A stretch of 64,000 bases of DNA from an uncultured Lachnospiraceae bacterium (lineage in GTDB: Bacteria; Bacillota; Clostridia; Lachnospirales; Lachnospiraceae), in NCBI GenBank assembly GCA_910586615.1, contig CAJUJP010000021.1, positions 1 through 64,000 on the forward strand, given 5' to 3'. The first letter of the stretch is position 1. Each line of letters opens with the position of its first letter. Under the pieces are notes generated by a model. That model saw nothing but the letters and a program-made list of their open reading frames with translations. It was not told the DNA's origin and made no database searches. Below, one piece after another: positions 49,781 to 59,659 of this stretch. The position numbers and the translations under genes were made by a program.

Positions 49781-51373
49781 GTGGGCAATTATGCAGACGA
49801 GATAAACAAAAGAAGGACTTTTGCGATCATATCGCACCCGGATGCGGGTAAGACAACACTGACAGAGAAATTTCTTTTATACGGCGGCGCTATTAATCTG
49901 GCGGGAAGCGTAAAAGGAAAGGCAACGGCAAGACATGCGGTTTCCGATTGGATGGAGATCGAGAAGGAGAGAGGTATTTCGGTAACTTCTTCTGTTCTGC
50001 AGTTTGAATACGGCGGATTCTGCATCAATATTCTGGACACACCGGGACATCAGGATTTCTCGGAGGATACTTACAGGACTTTGATGGCGGCGGACTCGGC
50101 AGTCATGGTCATCGATGCTTCTAAAGGTGTGGAGGCGCAGACACGCAAACTGTTTAAGGTATGCGTTATGCGCCGCATACCGATTTTTACCTTTATTAAT
50201 AAGATGGACAGAGATGCGGGCGATACTTTCGAACTGCTTGACGAGATCGAGAAGGAACTTGGCATTGCCACATGTCCGATCAACTGGCCGATCGGTTCGG
50301 GCAAGAGCTTTAAAGGGGTCTATGAGCGGGCAGGCAAGTGCGTTATTACCTATTCGGATACGGAGAAGGGAACGAAAGAGGGACATGCCACCAGAATTCC
50401 GCTCGCAGAAGAAGCTTTGCTGACAGAGCATATCGGCGAGGAGTTTAAGCAGCAGCTTACTGATGAGATAGAACTGCTGGACGGTGCCAGTGCGGAATAC
50501 GATCTGGAACGGATACAGGCAGGAGATTTAACACCGGTATTTTTTGGATCGGCGTTGACAAATTTCGGTGTGGAGATTTTTCTGCAGCATTTCCTGAAGA
50601 TGACTACGACACCTCTTCCAAGGCGGGCGGACATCGGTTTGATCGATCCGGTGGAGCATGAATTTTCGGCATTTGTATTCAAGATTCAGGCGAACATGAA
50701 CAAGGCGCACCGGGACAGAGTTGCTTTTATGCGTATTTGCTCCGGCAGGTTCGATGCAGGTGCAGAGGTCAAACACGTGCAGGGCGGTAAGGTCATGCGT
50801 CTTTCGCAGCCTCAGCAGATTATGGCCGATGAGCGGAAGATTTTGAGTGAGGCTTTTGCGGGAGACATCATCGGTGTATTTGATCCGGGAATCTTTTCCA
50901 TCGGAGATACGATCTGTATGCCGAAGGAGCAGTTTATCTATGAGGGGATTCCTACCTTTGCGCCGGAGCATTTTGCAAGAGTGCGCCAGATGGATACGAT
51001 GAAAAGAAAACAGTTTGTGAAAGGAATCACACAGATCGCGCAGGAAGGTGCTATCCAGATTTTCCAGGAGTTCAATACGGGAATGGAGGAGATCATCGTC
51101 GGCGTAGTGGGTGTGCTGCAGTTCGATGTACTGAAGTACCGTCTGGAAAATGAGTATAATGTGGAAATTAAGCTGGAAAATCTGCCTTATGAGCATATCC
51201 GCTGGATCGAGAACAAAGAGATCGATCTCAATAAGCTGACAGGAACATCTGATATGAAGAAGATCAAGGACCTGAAAGGCAATCCGCTGCTGCTGTTTAT
51301 CAACCAGTGGAGCATAGGTATGACGGTGGAACGTAACGATGGCCTCATCCTGTCAGAATTCGGAAGGAATTAG
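49781..51373 (+). CDS. prfC: peptide chain release factor 3
   Basis: A GTPase that removes RF1/RF2 from the ribosome after termination. The 530-residue protein has G1 SHPDAGKTTL, switch ERGISVTSSVLQFEY, G3 DTPGHQDFSEDTYRTL and G4 NKMDRDAGDTFEL, with domains II and III behind. Length matches RF3 (529 in E. coli). The GTG start at 49781, behind AGGGGAG, gives the family N-terminus (NYADEINKRRTFAIISH); the upstream part of the open frame is not family-like. Confidence 0.95.
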   Translation: MGNYADEINKRRTFAIISHPDAGKTTLTEKFLLYGGAINLAGSVKGKATARHAVSDWMEIEKERGISVTSSVLQFEYGGFCINILDTPGHQDFSEDTYRTLMAADSAVMVIDASKGVEAQTRKLFKVCVMRRIPIFTFINKMDRDAGDTFELLDEIEKELGIATCPINWPIGSGKSFKGVYERAGKCVITYSDTEKGTKEGHATRIPLAEEALLTEHIGEEFKQQLTDEIELLDGASAEYDLERIQAGDLTPVFFGSALTNFGVEIFLQHFLKMTTTPLPRRADIGLIDPVEHEFSAFVFKIQANMNKAHRDRVAFMRICSGRFDAGAEVKHVQGGKVMRLSQPQQIMADERKILSEAFAGDIIGVFDPGIFSIGDTICMPKEQFIYEGIPTFAPEHFARVRQMDTMKRKQFVKGITQIAQEGAIQIFQEFNTGMEEIIVGVVGVLQFDVLKYRLENEYNVEIKLENLPYEHIRWIENKEIDLNKLTGTSDMKKIKDLKGNPLLLFINQWSIGMTVERNDGLILSEFGRN

Positions 51374-51458
51374 CGGTAAATTTGGACAGAAAATGACCGG
51401 GTTAATAAATTTGGCAGAAAACCACAACGAGAGTCTGTGATGATGAAGGTGAGTGCAT

Positions 51459-52634
51459 ATGAAGAGGACAGGTTTCTTAATGACCGGGATGTTGATACTT
51501 ACGGGATGTTTGGCTTATGCATGGCATACGCTGCCGCATCAGCAGAGCGACCGGTATCAGCAGGAGAATGTGGGGGCAATGCAGGAGGAGACCGAGCCGG
51601 CGGAGCAGGTAGTCCGGCGGGAGGCAGAGACGGGCTATGCCTACAGTATGCTTTCGGAAGGAGAGCAGACGCTGTATTTGGAGATCCGGGATGCGCTCCG
51701 GCAGTTTGATGAGGATGTAAAACTGTCCAGCCATGATAAAGAAGAAATTTCTCATGTTTTTCAGTGCGTATTGAATGATCATTCGGAGATTTTCTACGTT
51801 GACGGATATACTTATACAGAATATACATTGGGAAATATCCTCAAGAAGATCACTTTTACGGGTACTTACAGCTATGATCGCGACGAGATTGCGTCTAAGC
51901 AGGAACAAATAGAAAGTTATGTAAACCGGTTTATGGCGGGCTTGCCGGAAAATGCAGACGAATACACGAAAGTAAAGTATACTTATGAATATTTGATCCA
52001 TCACACGGAGTATGACGCATCGGCGGAGGATAATCAAAATATCTGTTCCGTATTTATAGAAGGAAAGTCCGTCTGCCAGGGATATGCCAAAGCGACTCAG
52101 TATCTTCTGGACCGGGCAGGAGTATTTGCCACTCTGGTACTTGGCCGCGTGATCGGCGGAGAAGGACATGCATGGAATCTTGTACGGATCGACGGCAAAT
52201 ACTATTATGTGGATACGACATGGGGAGATGCTTCCTATCAGGCTGTGGGCGGAGCGGCCGGGTATCCGGGAGAGAAGATTCCGACGATTAATTATGATTA
52301 TCTGTGTGTGCCGACAGAGCAGATGAATCTCACCCATACACTGGATAATGTGGTGGAATTACCGGTATGTGATTCTATGGAAGCCAATTATTATGTGCGG
52401 GAAGGTTTTTATTTTACAGAGTGGGATCAGGAACGGATCGAGCGTATTTTTAAGGAAGAATATGAGAAAGGAAGCGCATATGTGACCTTAAAATGTGAGA
52501 ATTATGAGGTGTACAGTCAGATGCAGGAGGCGCTGATCGAGCGGCAGGAGATTTTTCACTATCTGGATTGTCCTGACGGGGTGGTGTCATATTCGGATGA
52601 TGAGAAGCAGTACAGCATGAGCTTCTGGCTCTGA
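51459..52634 (+). CDS. transglutaminase-like domain lipoprotein
   Basis: A 391-residue lipoprotein (signal ending LILTGCLAY). The core is a transglutaminase-like cysteine protease fold at about 170-270, with Cys in KSVCQGYAKA, His in GEGHAWNLVRI and Asp in YYVDTTWGDAS. The remaining domain is Glu/Tyr-rich. Secreted transglutaminase-like proteins in Firmicutes are thought to be peptidases or cross-linkers at the cell surface. ATG 51459 follows AAGGTGAG. It stands alone between prfC and the asp23 operon. Confidence 0.85.
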   Translation: MKRTGFLMTGMLILTGCLAYAWHTLPHQQSDRYQQENVGAMQEETEPAEQVVRREAETGYAYSMLSEGEQTLYLEIRDALRQFDEDVKLSSHDKEEISHVFQCVLNDHSEIFYVDGYTYTEYTLGNILKKITFTGTYSYDRDEIASKQEQIESYVNRFMAGLPENADEYTKVKYTYEYLIHHTEYDASAEDNQNICSVFIEGKSVCQGYAKATQYLLDRAGVFATLVLGRVIGGEGHAWNLVRIDGKYYYVDTTWGDASYQAVGGAAGYPGEKIPTINYDYLCVPTEQMNLTHTLDNVVELPVCDSMEANYYVREGFYFTEWDQERIERIFKEEYEKGSAYVTLKCENYEVYSQMQEALIERQEIFHYLDCPDGVVSYSDDEKQYSMSFWL

Positions 52635-52700
52635 TTTTGCTGTCCGTCAAGATGTTTACCGCTGTATCGGGGAATGGGGCTATGCAAAAATGATAAATTT

Positions 52701-52709
52701 TGGTATACT
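52701..52709 (+). promoter_or_regulatory. extended -10 promoter ahead of asp23-nusB
   Basis: TGGTATACT carries the TGn motif and TATACT at 52704-52709. No good -35 is visible. The distance to the asp23 start is about 60 bases. Confidence 0.45.
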
Positions 52710-52771
52710 ATTTCCAAATGTAAGAAGGACGCGGATTTGAGCGCCTGCAGGGCAGACAAATGGAGGTTTGT

Positions 52772-53155
52772 ATGGAACAGGAATCTAAGAATACCTATGT
52801 GTTACAGGAAGACGAGAAGTTCGGTACGGTTAAGATCGCGGATGACGTAGTAGCGATGATTGCCGCGCTGGCTGCAACGGAAGTGGACGGAGTGGCGGCT
52901 ATGAACGGTAATGTTGCGAATGAATTTTTAAGCAGAGTCGGTGTGAAGGGACTTGCCAAAGGCGTAAGAGTCGATATTTTTAATAAAAAAGTTAAGGTTG
53001 AACTTGCCATTACGATTGAGTACGGTTTCAATATTCCGGCCACCTGTCAGCGTGTGCAGAATAAAGTTAAGAATGCGATCCAGAACATGACCGGCCTTGA
53101 GGTGACGGATGTGAATATCCGCATTTCGGGCATTAATGTGGCGCGGGATAAGTAG
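52772..53155 (+). CDS. Asp23/Gls24 family envelope stress response protein
   Basis: A 127-residue protein with GTVKIADDVVAMIAALAATE and VDGVAAMNG near the start and YGFNIPATCQRVQNKVKNAI at the C-terminal third, the family hallmarks. Members bind the cytoplasmic face of the membrane in Staphylococcus; here the gene is in the common Clostridia position before nusB. ATG 52772 follows GGAGGTTTG; the ATG at 52760 is upstream of that RBS and unlikely. Confidence 0.93.
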   Translation: MEQESKNTYVLQEDEKFGTVKIADDVVAMIAALAATEVDGVAAMNGNVANEFLSRVGVKGLAKGVRVDIFNKKVKVELAITIEYGFNIPATCQRVQNKVKNAIQNMTGLEVTDVNIRISGINVARDK

Positions 53156-53218
53156 AACCGGCCTAGATTACTGAGACAGCCAGACAAAATCGGTCAATAT
53201 GACAGGACGGGAGTCACT

Positions 53219-53614
53219 ATGAGCAGAAGAGAGTTGCGGGAACAGATATTTAAGCTGTTATTCCGGGTGGAATTCAACAGTTTGGAGGATATGCCGGAAC
53301 AGGAACGCCTTTTTTTTGAAGATGAAGAAGCGGCACAGGAGAAGGATGCGGATTATATTTCGGATAAATACCATATGATCCAGCAGAAGCTTTCAGAGAT
53401 AGACCAGCAGTTGAATGAGAGAACACAGGGATGGGATACGGCCAGGATGAGCAAGGTGGATCTGACGATCTTAAGGCTGGCGGTGTATGAGATCCATTAT
53501 GACGATTCCGTGCCGACAGGTGTTGCGATCAACGAGGCGGTGGAACTTGCCAAGAAATTCGGGCAGGATGCCTCTCCGGGATTCGTCAACGGCATTCTGG
53601 CCAAGTTTGCGTAG
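53219..53614 (+). CDS. nusB: transcription antitermination factor NusB
   Basis: A 131-residue RNA-binding protein acting in rRNA transcription antitermination. It starts MSRRELREQIFKLLFRVEF and contains MSKVDLTILRLAVYEIHYDD, VPTGVAINEAVELAKKFG and the end SPGFVNGILAKF, all standard. The next gene, xseA, starts 17 bases downstream. Confidence 0.96.
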   Translation: MSRRELREQIFKLLFRVEFNSLEDMPEQERLFFEDEEAAQEKDADYISDKYHMIQQKLSEIDQQLNERTQGWDTARMSKVDLTILRLAVYEIHYDDSVPTGVAINEAVELAKKFGQDASPGFVNGILAKFA

Positions 53615-53630
53615 ACGGACGGGAGTCAGC

Positions 53631-54839
53631 ATGCAGAATGTATATACAGTTGCACAGGTAAATTCTTATATCAAAAATATGTTCACGCAGGATTATATGT
53701 TGCAGTCGATCATGGTCAAAGGTGAGGTCAGTAACTGCAAATATCATTCTTCTGGACATATTTATTTTACATTAAAGGATGCCAAAGGAACAATAGCGTG
53801 TGTTATGTTTTCTTCCTGCCGCAGCGGGCTGGCTTTTCAGCTGAAAGAAGGACAGCTGGTAGTAGTGGGCGGCAGTGTGGATGTGTACGAACGGGACGGC
53901 AAATATCAGTTGTATGCCAGAGAGATCCGGCTGGACGGAGCAGGTGCGCTTTATGAGAGATATGAGCAGTTAAAGCGGGAACTGGAAGAGCGGGGTATGT
54001 TTGCGCAGGAGTATAAACAGCCGGTTCCGGCTTATATCAGAACTCTTGGCGTGGTGACTGCAGCCACGGGAGCAGCGGTACGGGATATCATCAACATTAC
54101 GGGCAGGCGTAATCCTTATGTGCAGATCATCCTGTATCCGGCCATTGTCCAGGGAGAAGCGGCGGCGCCGAGTATTGTCAATGGTATCCGGGCGCTTGAG
54201 CATATAGGGGTGGATACGATCATCGTGGGAAGAGGCGGCGGTTCCATTGAGGATCTGTGGGCTTTTAACGAAGAGATCGTGGCACAGGCGATTTTTGACT
54301 GTTCCATCCCTGTCATTTCGGCGGTAGGACATGAGACGGACACAACGATCGCGGATTTTGTTGCGGATCTGCGGGCACCGACACCTTCGGCAGCAGCAGA
54401 ACTGGCTGTTTATGATATAAGACAGCTGCAGAACAGACTATCAGATTATGCCTGTACCATGGGGCTCATGCATCAGAAAGTGATCAGCCGTTACAGGCAG
54501 ATGACAGAGCAGTATGGTATGCGCCTGAAGTACCTGAGTCCGGTTAACAGAGTCAGGATGAAAAGAACACAGGCGTTATCTCTGGAAGAACATTTGCAGA
54601 GTGCCATGGACGGGAGATTGCTGGACAGCAGGCATAAATTAGAACTTTTGATAGAACAGATGAGAGGTTTATCACCGTTGGACAAGCTGAATCAGGGTTA
54701 TTCCTATGCTTCGGACAGCAGAGGCAGGACAGTGTCTTCTGTGGAGCAGGTTTCGGTGGGTGACAGGATGCAGGTTTACGTGAAAGATGGCAGATTGACT
54801 GCGCAGATAACGGATAAGCAGAAGGAAGCGTATACCTGA
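53631..54839 (+). CDS. xseA: exodeoxyribonuclease VII large subunit
   Basis: The catalytic subunit of ExoVII, 402 residues. It has the N-terminal OB-fold (VAQVNSYIKNMFTQDYMLQS, GEVSNCKYHSSGHIYFTLKD) and the nuclease core with SATGAAVRDI-type segment TAATGAAVRDIINI, IIVGRGGGSIEDLWAFNEE, and AVGHETDTTIADFVADLRAP. The open frame begins at 53487 inside nusB, but ATG 53631 with GGGAGTC upstream gives the family start. Partner gene xseB follows. Confidence 0.96.
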   Translation: MQNVYTVAQVNSYIKNMFTQDYMLQSIMVKGEVSNCKYHSSGHIYFTLKDAKGTIACVMFSSCRSGLAFQLKEGQLVVVGGSVDVYERDGKYQLYAREIRLDGAGALYERYEQLKRELEERGMFAQEYKQPVPAYIRTLGVVTAATGAAVRDIINITGRRNPYVQIILYPAIVQGEAAAPSIVNGIRALEHIGVDTIIVGRGGGSIEDLWAFNEEIVAQAIFDCSIPVISAVGHETDTTIADFVADLRAPTPSAAAELAVYDIRQLQNRLSDYACTMGLMHQKVISRYRQMTEQYGMRLKYLSPVNRVRMKRTQALSLEEHLQSAMDGRLLDSRHKLELLIEQMRGLSPLDKLNQGYSYASDSRGRTVSSVEQVSVGDRMQVYVKDGRLTAQITDKQKEAYT

Positions 54840-54858
54840 CACAGAAACGGGAGAAAGT

Positions 54859-55113
54859 ATGAAGAGAGAAGGAAAACAACAGGAAATGAAAGAGTGTCCG
54901 ATGGAAGAGACAGAGGACCTGACCCTTGAAGAAGCATTTGTACAGATTGAGGATGTGATCGCCAGTTTAGAGACAGAGGAGATCACGCTGGAACAGTCAT
55001 TTCAGGAGTATAACAGGGGAATGCAGTTATTGCGCTACTGTAATGAGACTATTGACCGTGTAGAAAAGAAGGTACTTCAGATCAACGAAGACGGGGGACT
55101 AGATGAATTTTAA
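54859..55113 (+). CDS. xseB: exodeoxyribonuclease VII small subunit
   Basis: An 84-residue helical protein. The core LTLEEAFVQIEDVIASLE, LEQSFQEYNRGMQLLRYCNE matches XseB. Starts are possible at 54859 or 54886; GGGAGAAAG before 54859 favours the first. Overlaps ispA by 11 bases. Confidence 0.93.
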   Translation: MKREGKQQEMKECPMEETEDLTLEEAFVQIEDVIASLETEEITLEQSFQEYNRGMQLLRYCNETIDRVEKKVLQINEDGGLDEF

Positions 55114-56032
55114 GGAAGAACTGAAAGCAAAAACCCTACAGATCGAGAAGATATTAGAAAGATATCTTCCGGCTGAAGAGGGATATCATAAAGTAGTGGC
55201 ACAAGCCATGAATTATTCGATCACGGCAGGCGGCAAGCGGCTGCGTCCCATGCTGATGATGGAGAGCGCAGCGTTATTCTGCGGAGAAGGAGAGTTACCC
55301 GGCCGGCCGGACAGTATCAAGGCGCTTCCCATGTTTATGGCGGCCCTTGAGATGATCCATAATTATTCGCTGGTACACGATGATCTGCCGGCTATGGATA
55401 ATGACGAGTACCGCAGAGGACGCAAAACAACCCATGTGGTCTATGGAGAAGGCATGGCAGTTCTGGCGGGAGACGGCCTGCTCAATTACGCTTTTGAGAC
55501 AGCGGCCGGGGCTTTCGGAACGGCTGTGACAGAGGAAGATTACCGGAGGATAGCGGCATCCATGCAGATTCTTGGCCGTAAAGCCGGAATTTATGGTATG
55601 ATCGGCGGACAGTGTGCAGATCTGGAAGCAGAGAAGATGGGAGAAGAAGTGACCGAAGAAATGCTTCTTTACATTCATGAGCACAAGACGGCGGCGCTGA
55701 TCCAGGCGGCTATGATGATCGGGGCGGTGCTGGCCGGTGCCGGACAGCAGGATATTGATAAAATGGAAAAAAGTGCATACAATATCGGAATCGCGTTTCA
55801 GATACAGGATGATATTCTTGATGTAACCGGCAGCCTGGAAGTGCTTGGCAAGCAGGTGGGAAGCGATGCAAAGAATCATAAGCTGACTTATGTAGCGATG
55901 CATGGACTGGATGAATCGGGCAGGCAGGTGAAGGAACTGTCTGAAGAAGCAGTGCAGATCTTGGCTTCTGTCCCGCGGCGCAATCCGTTTCTGGAAGAGC
56001 TGGTGGAGCAGTTGATTTACAGAGAGAAATAG
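55103..56032 (+). CDS. ispA: farnesyl/geranyl diphosphate synthase
   Basis: Makes prenyl diphosphates for quinones and cell-wall carriers. The 309-residue protein shows the first Asp-rich motif SLVHDDLPAMDNDEYRRG, and the second QIQDDILDVTGS, with the KRLRPML opening. It lies between xseB and dxs, the gene for the first step of the MEP isoprenoid route, so the block supplies and uses isoprenoid precursors. Confidence 0.94.
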   Translation: MNFKEELKAKTLQIEKILERYLPAEEGYHKVVAQAMNYSITAGGKRLRPMLMMESAALFCGEGELPGRPDSIKALPMFMAALEMIHNYSLVHDDLPAMDNDEYRRGRKTTHVVYGEGMAVLAGDGLLNYAFETAAGAFGTAVTEEDYRRIAASMQILGRKAGIYGMIGGQCADLEAEKMGEEVTEEMLLYIHEHKTAALIQAAMMIGAVLAGAGQQDIDKMEKSAYNIGIAFQIQDDILDVTGSLEVLGKQVGSDAKNHKLTYVAMHGLDESGRQVKELSEEAVQILASVPRRNPFLEELVEQLIYREK

Positions 56033-56041
56033 GTGATTACG

Positions 56042-57910
56042 ATGCTTTTAGAGAAGATTGAACAGACAAATGATATCAAGCACATTTCGGAGTCAGATTA
56101 TGGTGTGCTGGCAGATGAGATCAGAGAGTTTCTCATCCGTACTATCAGCGAGACCGGCGGGCATCTCGGTTCCAATCTGGGTGCGGTGGAATTGACGATG
56201 GCGCTGCATTTATTCTTAAATCTGCCCGAGGACAAGGTGATCTGGGATGTGGGTCATCAGTCGTACACCCATAAGATCCTGACCGGAAGAAGGGACGGGT
56301 TCGTCAATCTGCGCAAGTTTGGCGGCATGAGCGGTTTTCCCAAGCGCAAGGAGAGCGATTGTGACTGTTTTGATACCGGACACAGCTCTACATCTATCTC
56401 TGCCGGGCTTGGTATGGTGAAGGCGCGGGATATCAAAGGGGAAAAGAACACCATCGTGTCAGTGATCGGTGACGGTTCTCTGACCGGCGGCATGGCTTAT
56501 GAGGCGCTTAACAACGCTTCCCGTCTGGAAACCAATTTTATTATTGTGTTAAATGACAATAACATGTCCATATCGGAGAATGTGGGCGGTGTATCAAAAT
56601 ATCTGAATAATATCAGAACGGCGGATATGTATCTGGATCTGAAAGAAGGGGTATACAATTCGCTGCATGGCAAGTCCAAATACGGTGACAAGGTGGTGTC
56701 CCAGATCAGACGTGCCAAGAGCAGTTTTAAGCATCTGGTGGTGCCCGGCATGTTCTTTGAGGATATGGGGATCACTTATTTAGGACCGGTGGACGGGCAT
56801 GATATTCCTGCCATGGTACATATGCTCGGAGAGGCCAGAAAGATACGGGGTGCCGTACTGCTGCATGTGATCACGCAGAAGGGCAAAGGCTATGCACCGG
56901 CAGAAAGACATCCGGCCAGATTTCACGGGGCGGAACCTTTTGACATTGAGACGGGTATTCCAAGTAAACCGCAGGATAAGGCAAACTATACGGATATTTT
57001 TTCTACGGTCATGTGTAAACTTGGCCAGCGGGAAGAGCAGGTGGTGGCGATCACGGCGGCAATGCCCGACGGCACCGGATTGAAACGTTTCCGTAACATG
57101 TATCCGGACAGATTTTTTGATGTGGGCATTGCGGAGGAACATGCGGTTACTTTTGCAGCAGGTCTTGCGGCGGGAGGATTGAAACCCATTGTGGCAATCT
57201 ATTCCTCTTTTCTGCAGCGGGCTTACGACCAGATTCTGCACGATGTATGTCTGCAGAACCTGCCGGTAGTGTTTGCCATAGACAGGGCGGGACTGGTAGG
57301 CAGCGACGGGGAGACGCATCAGGGGATTTTTGATCTGTCCTATCTGTCTTCCATACCGAATATGCATATTATGGCGCCCAAGAACAAGTGGGAACTTTCC
57401 GATATGATGAAATTTGCAGTGGCTTCCGGTATGCCTGTTGCCTTGCGTTATCCCAGAGGAGAAGCCTTTGACGGGCTGAAGGATTACCGTGCCCCTGTTG
57501 TGTTTGGTAAGAGTGAGGCGCTCTTTGAAGAGAAGGATATCATGCTCCTGGCAGTGGGCAGTATGGTGAAGGTCGGACTGGATGTGCGGGAACAGTTGAA
57601 GGCAAGAGGGTATTCCTGTTCTCTGACCAATGCCAGGTTTGTCAAGCCCATTGACGAGGAGGCGGTCAGCAGAGCCTGTGACACCCATAAACTGATCGTG
57701 ACCATGGAAGAAAATGTTTTAAGCGGCGGCTATGGCGAGAAAGTCAGAGCCTACGTGGACGAGACCGGGGCGCCGGTGAAGGTGCTGAACATCGCAATCC
57801 CCGATGAATATGTGGAACACGGAAATGTGGAACTTTTAAAACGTGAGATCGGTATTGACGCGGATTCGATCGTGAGGAAGATTCTGAAGAAAAGGGAAGA
57901 AATACTTTGA
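56042..57910 (+). CDS. dxs: 1-deoxy-D-xylulose-5-phosphate synthase
   Basis: First enzyme of the MEP pathway: condenses pyruvate and glyceraldehyde 3-phosphate using thiamine diphosphate. The 622-residue protein has GGHLGSNLGAVELTMALH, the cofactor motif GDGSLTGGMAYEALNNA, the His of FDTGHSSTSISAG and the second-half YSSFLQRAYDQILHDVCLQ and DRAGLVGSDGETHQG. ATG 56042 follows AGGTGA; the GTG at 56033 is upstream of it. Overlaps tlyA by four bases. Confidence 0.97.
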   Translation: MLLEKIEQTNDIKHISESDYGVLADEIREFLIRTISETGGHLGSNLGAVELTMALHLFLNLPEDKVIWDVGHQSYTHKILTGRRDGFVNLRKFGGMSGFPKRKESDCDCFDTGHSSTSISAGLGMVKARDIKGEKNTIVSVIGDGSLTGGMAYEALNNASRLETNFIIVLNDNNMSISENVGGVSKYLNNIRTADMYLDLKEGVYNSLHGKSKYGDKVVSQIRRAKSSFKHLVVPGMFFEDMGITYLGPVDGHDIPAMVHMLGEARKIRGAVLLHVITQKGKGYAPAERHPARFHGAEPFDIETGIPSKPQDKANYTDIFSTVMCKLGQREEQVVAITAAMPDGTGLKRFRNMYPDRFFDVGIAEEHAVTFAAGLAAGGLKPIVAIYSSFLQRAYDQILHDVCLQNLPVVFAIDRAGLVGSDGETHQGIFDLSYLSSIPNMHIMAPKNKWELSDMMKFAVASGMPVALRYPRGEAFDGLKDYRAPVVFGKSEALFEEKDIMLLAVGSMVKVGLDVREQLKARGYSCSLTNARFVKPIDEEAVSRACDTHKLIVTMEENVLSGGYGEKVRAYVDETGAPVKVLNIAIPDEYVEHGNVELLKREIGIDADSIVRKILKKREEIL

Positions 57911-58803
57911 AAGAGAGACTGGATGTTATTCTGGTAAAACAGGGATTTGCGCCGTCAAGGGAGAAGGCTAAGGCCATTTTGATGGCAGGCAGCGTTTTCG
58001 TGGATGGCCAGCGGGAAGACAAGGCGGGAACAACTTTTGATGAAAGCAAGATCCACATCGAAGTAAAGGGCAGCACGCTGAAATACGTGAGCAGGGGCGG
58101 CCTGAAGCTGGAAAAAGCAATGGCCCGTTTTCCCGTTACGCTCGCCCGTGCAGTGTGTATGGATATCGGCGCATCCACAGGCGGTTTTACCGACTGTATG
58201 CTGCAAAACGGAGCGGACAGGGTTTATGCCATTGATGTAGGGCACGGACAGCTTGCCTGGAAGCTCAGAAATGATGAGAGAGTCGTCTGCATGGAGAAAA
58301 CCAATTTCCGGTATGTCACACCGGAAGATATCGGAGAATCTGTTGATTTTGCTTCCGTGGATGTGTCCTTTATCTCTTTGACGAAGATTTTGATTCCGGC
58401 GAGAAACCTGCTGCGCGGAGCGGGGAGCATGGTCTGCCTGATCAAGCCCCAGTTTGAGGCGGGCAGAGAGAAAGTCGGAAAAAAGGGGGTTGTCAGAGAC
58501 CCGGCGGTGCATGAGGAAGTGGTGCACAGAATCGTTGATTATGCGTATATGATCGGTTTTGAGGTGGGCGGGCTGACTTATTCCCCCATCAAGGGACCGG
58601 AAGGAAATATAGAGTATCTGATATATCTGGTGAAAAAGACAGAAATACCGGAAGAAATTGTTGCGATGACGGAAGCGGAAGCGGAAAGCGCGTTGCGGTC
58701 ACTCGTACAGGAGAGAAGCGGCAGATCCCATGACGCTGATACGGCGGAGATGATAATGCAGGTCGTGTCGGAGGCTCATGGCGCGTTGGATGAGGCAAAA
58801 TAG
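57907..58803 (+). CDS. tlyA: TlyA family 2'-O-methyltransferase (S4 + FtsJ domains)
   Basis: A 298-residue protein: S4 RNA-binding domain (about 1-60, ERLDVILVKQGFAPSREKAK) followed by an FtsJ-like SAM methyltransferase domain with DIGASTGGFTDCMLQNGA and DVSFISLTKIL. TlyA proteins methylate ribosomal RNA. In Firmicutes the gene stands between dxs and nadK. The TTG start overlaps the dxs stop. Confidence 0.93.
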   Translation: MKERLDVILVKQGFAPSREKAKAILMAGSVFVDGQREDKAGTTFDESKIHIEVKGSTLKYVSRGGLKLEKAMARFPVTLARAVCMDIGASTGGFTDCMLQNGADRVYAIDVGHGQLAWKLRNDERVVCMEKTNFRYVTPEDIGESVDFASVDVSFISLTKILIPARNLLRGAGSMVCLIKPQFEAGREKVGKKGVVRDPAVHEEVVHRIVDYAYMIGFEVGGLTYSPIKGPEGNIEYLIYLVKKTEIPEEIVAMTEAEAESALRSLVQERSGRSHDADTAEMIMQVVSEAHGALDEAK

Positions 58804-58805
58804 CG

Positions 58806-59657
58806 GTGAAGCACTTTTATCTGATCACAAATGAAGGAAAAGATCCGGATGGAATCTATACCGGGAAGATAACTGCATATCTGGAAGCTCACGGAGCCCA
58901 TGTTACATGCGGAAATAACGAAGCCGCGGAGGCCAGAAAGTTTCTGCCGGCGCGGGCAGAGTGTGTTCTTGTGCTGGGAGGTGACGGCACACTGCTGCGG
59001 GCGGCAAGAAACATGATGGACAGCGATCTGCCGCTTCTTGGCATTAATCTGGGTACGCTTGGTTATCTTGCAGAGGTGGAAATCGGCAGCATAGAGCCGG
59101 CGCTGAACAGACTGCTGGCGGATGATTTTACCAGAGAAGAGCGGATGATGCTGGAAGGAAGAGCATATTTGGATCATTCCGACGGAACCGGTGCGGGTGT
59201 GGAAGAAAATTATGCCTTGAACGATATCGTGATTTCCAGATGCGGCTCACTACAGATTCTGACCTTTCACATCTATGTGAACGGGCAGTTTTTGAACAGC
59301 TACAGTGCAGACGGCATGATCGTGGCTACGCCGACGGGATCTACCGGATATAACATGTCGGCGGGCGGCCCTGTTGTGGAGCCGGGGGCAAGACTGCTGC
59401 TTCTGACGCCGATTTGTCCGCATACCTTGAATACGAGAAGTATTGTTCTGGCGGCGGAAGACGAGATCAGAATAGAGATTCCAAAGGGAAGAGACGGACA
59501 TCCGCAGACTGTGGAGGCAAATTATGACGGAAGCCATAAGATTCTTTTACAGACAGGAGACAGTATAACGATCCGCAAGGCACAGAAAACCACAGGTATT
59601 CTCAAGTTGAATACAGAAAGTTTTCTGGCAGTTTTGCATAAAAAAATGAGTGAATAG
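58806..59657 (+). CDS. nadK: NAD kinase
   Basis: Phosphorylates NAD to NADP. The 283-residue protein has the GGDGTLLRAAR motif, NLGTLGYLAEVE, and TPTGSTGYNMSAGGP. The GTG start at 58806 is four bases past the tlyA stop and argR follows two bases after its own stop, so the chain is tightly coupled. Confidence 0.95.
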   Translation: MKHFYLITNEGKDPDGIYTGKITAYLEAHGAHVTCGNNEAAEARKFLPARAECVLVLGGDGTLLRAARNMMDSDLPLLGINLGTLGYLAEVEIGSIEPALNRLLADDFTREERMMLEGRAYLDHSDGTGAGVEENYALNDIVISRCGSLQILTFHIYVNGQFLNSYSADGMIVATPTGSTGYNMSAGGPVVEPGARLLLLTPICPHTLNTRSIVLAAEDEIRIEIPKGRDGHPQTVEANYDGSHKILLQTGDSITIRKAQKTTGILKLNTESFLAVLHKKMSE

Positions 59658-59659
59658 CG

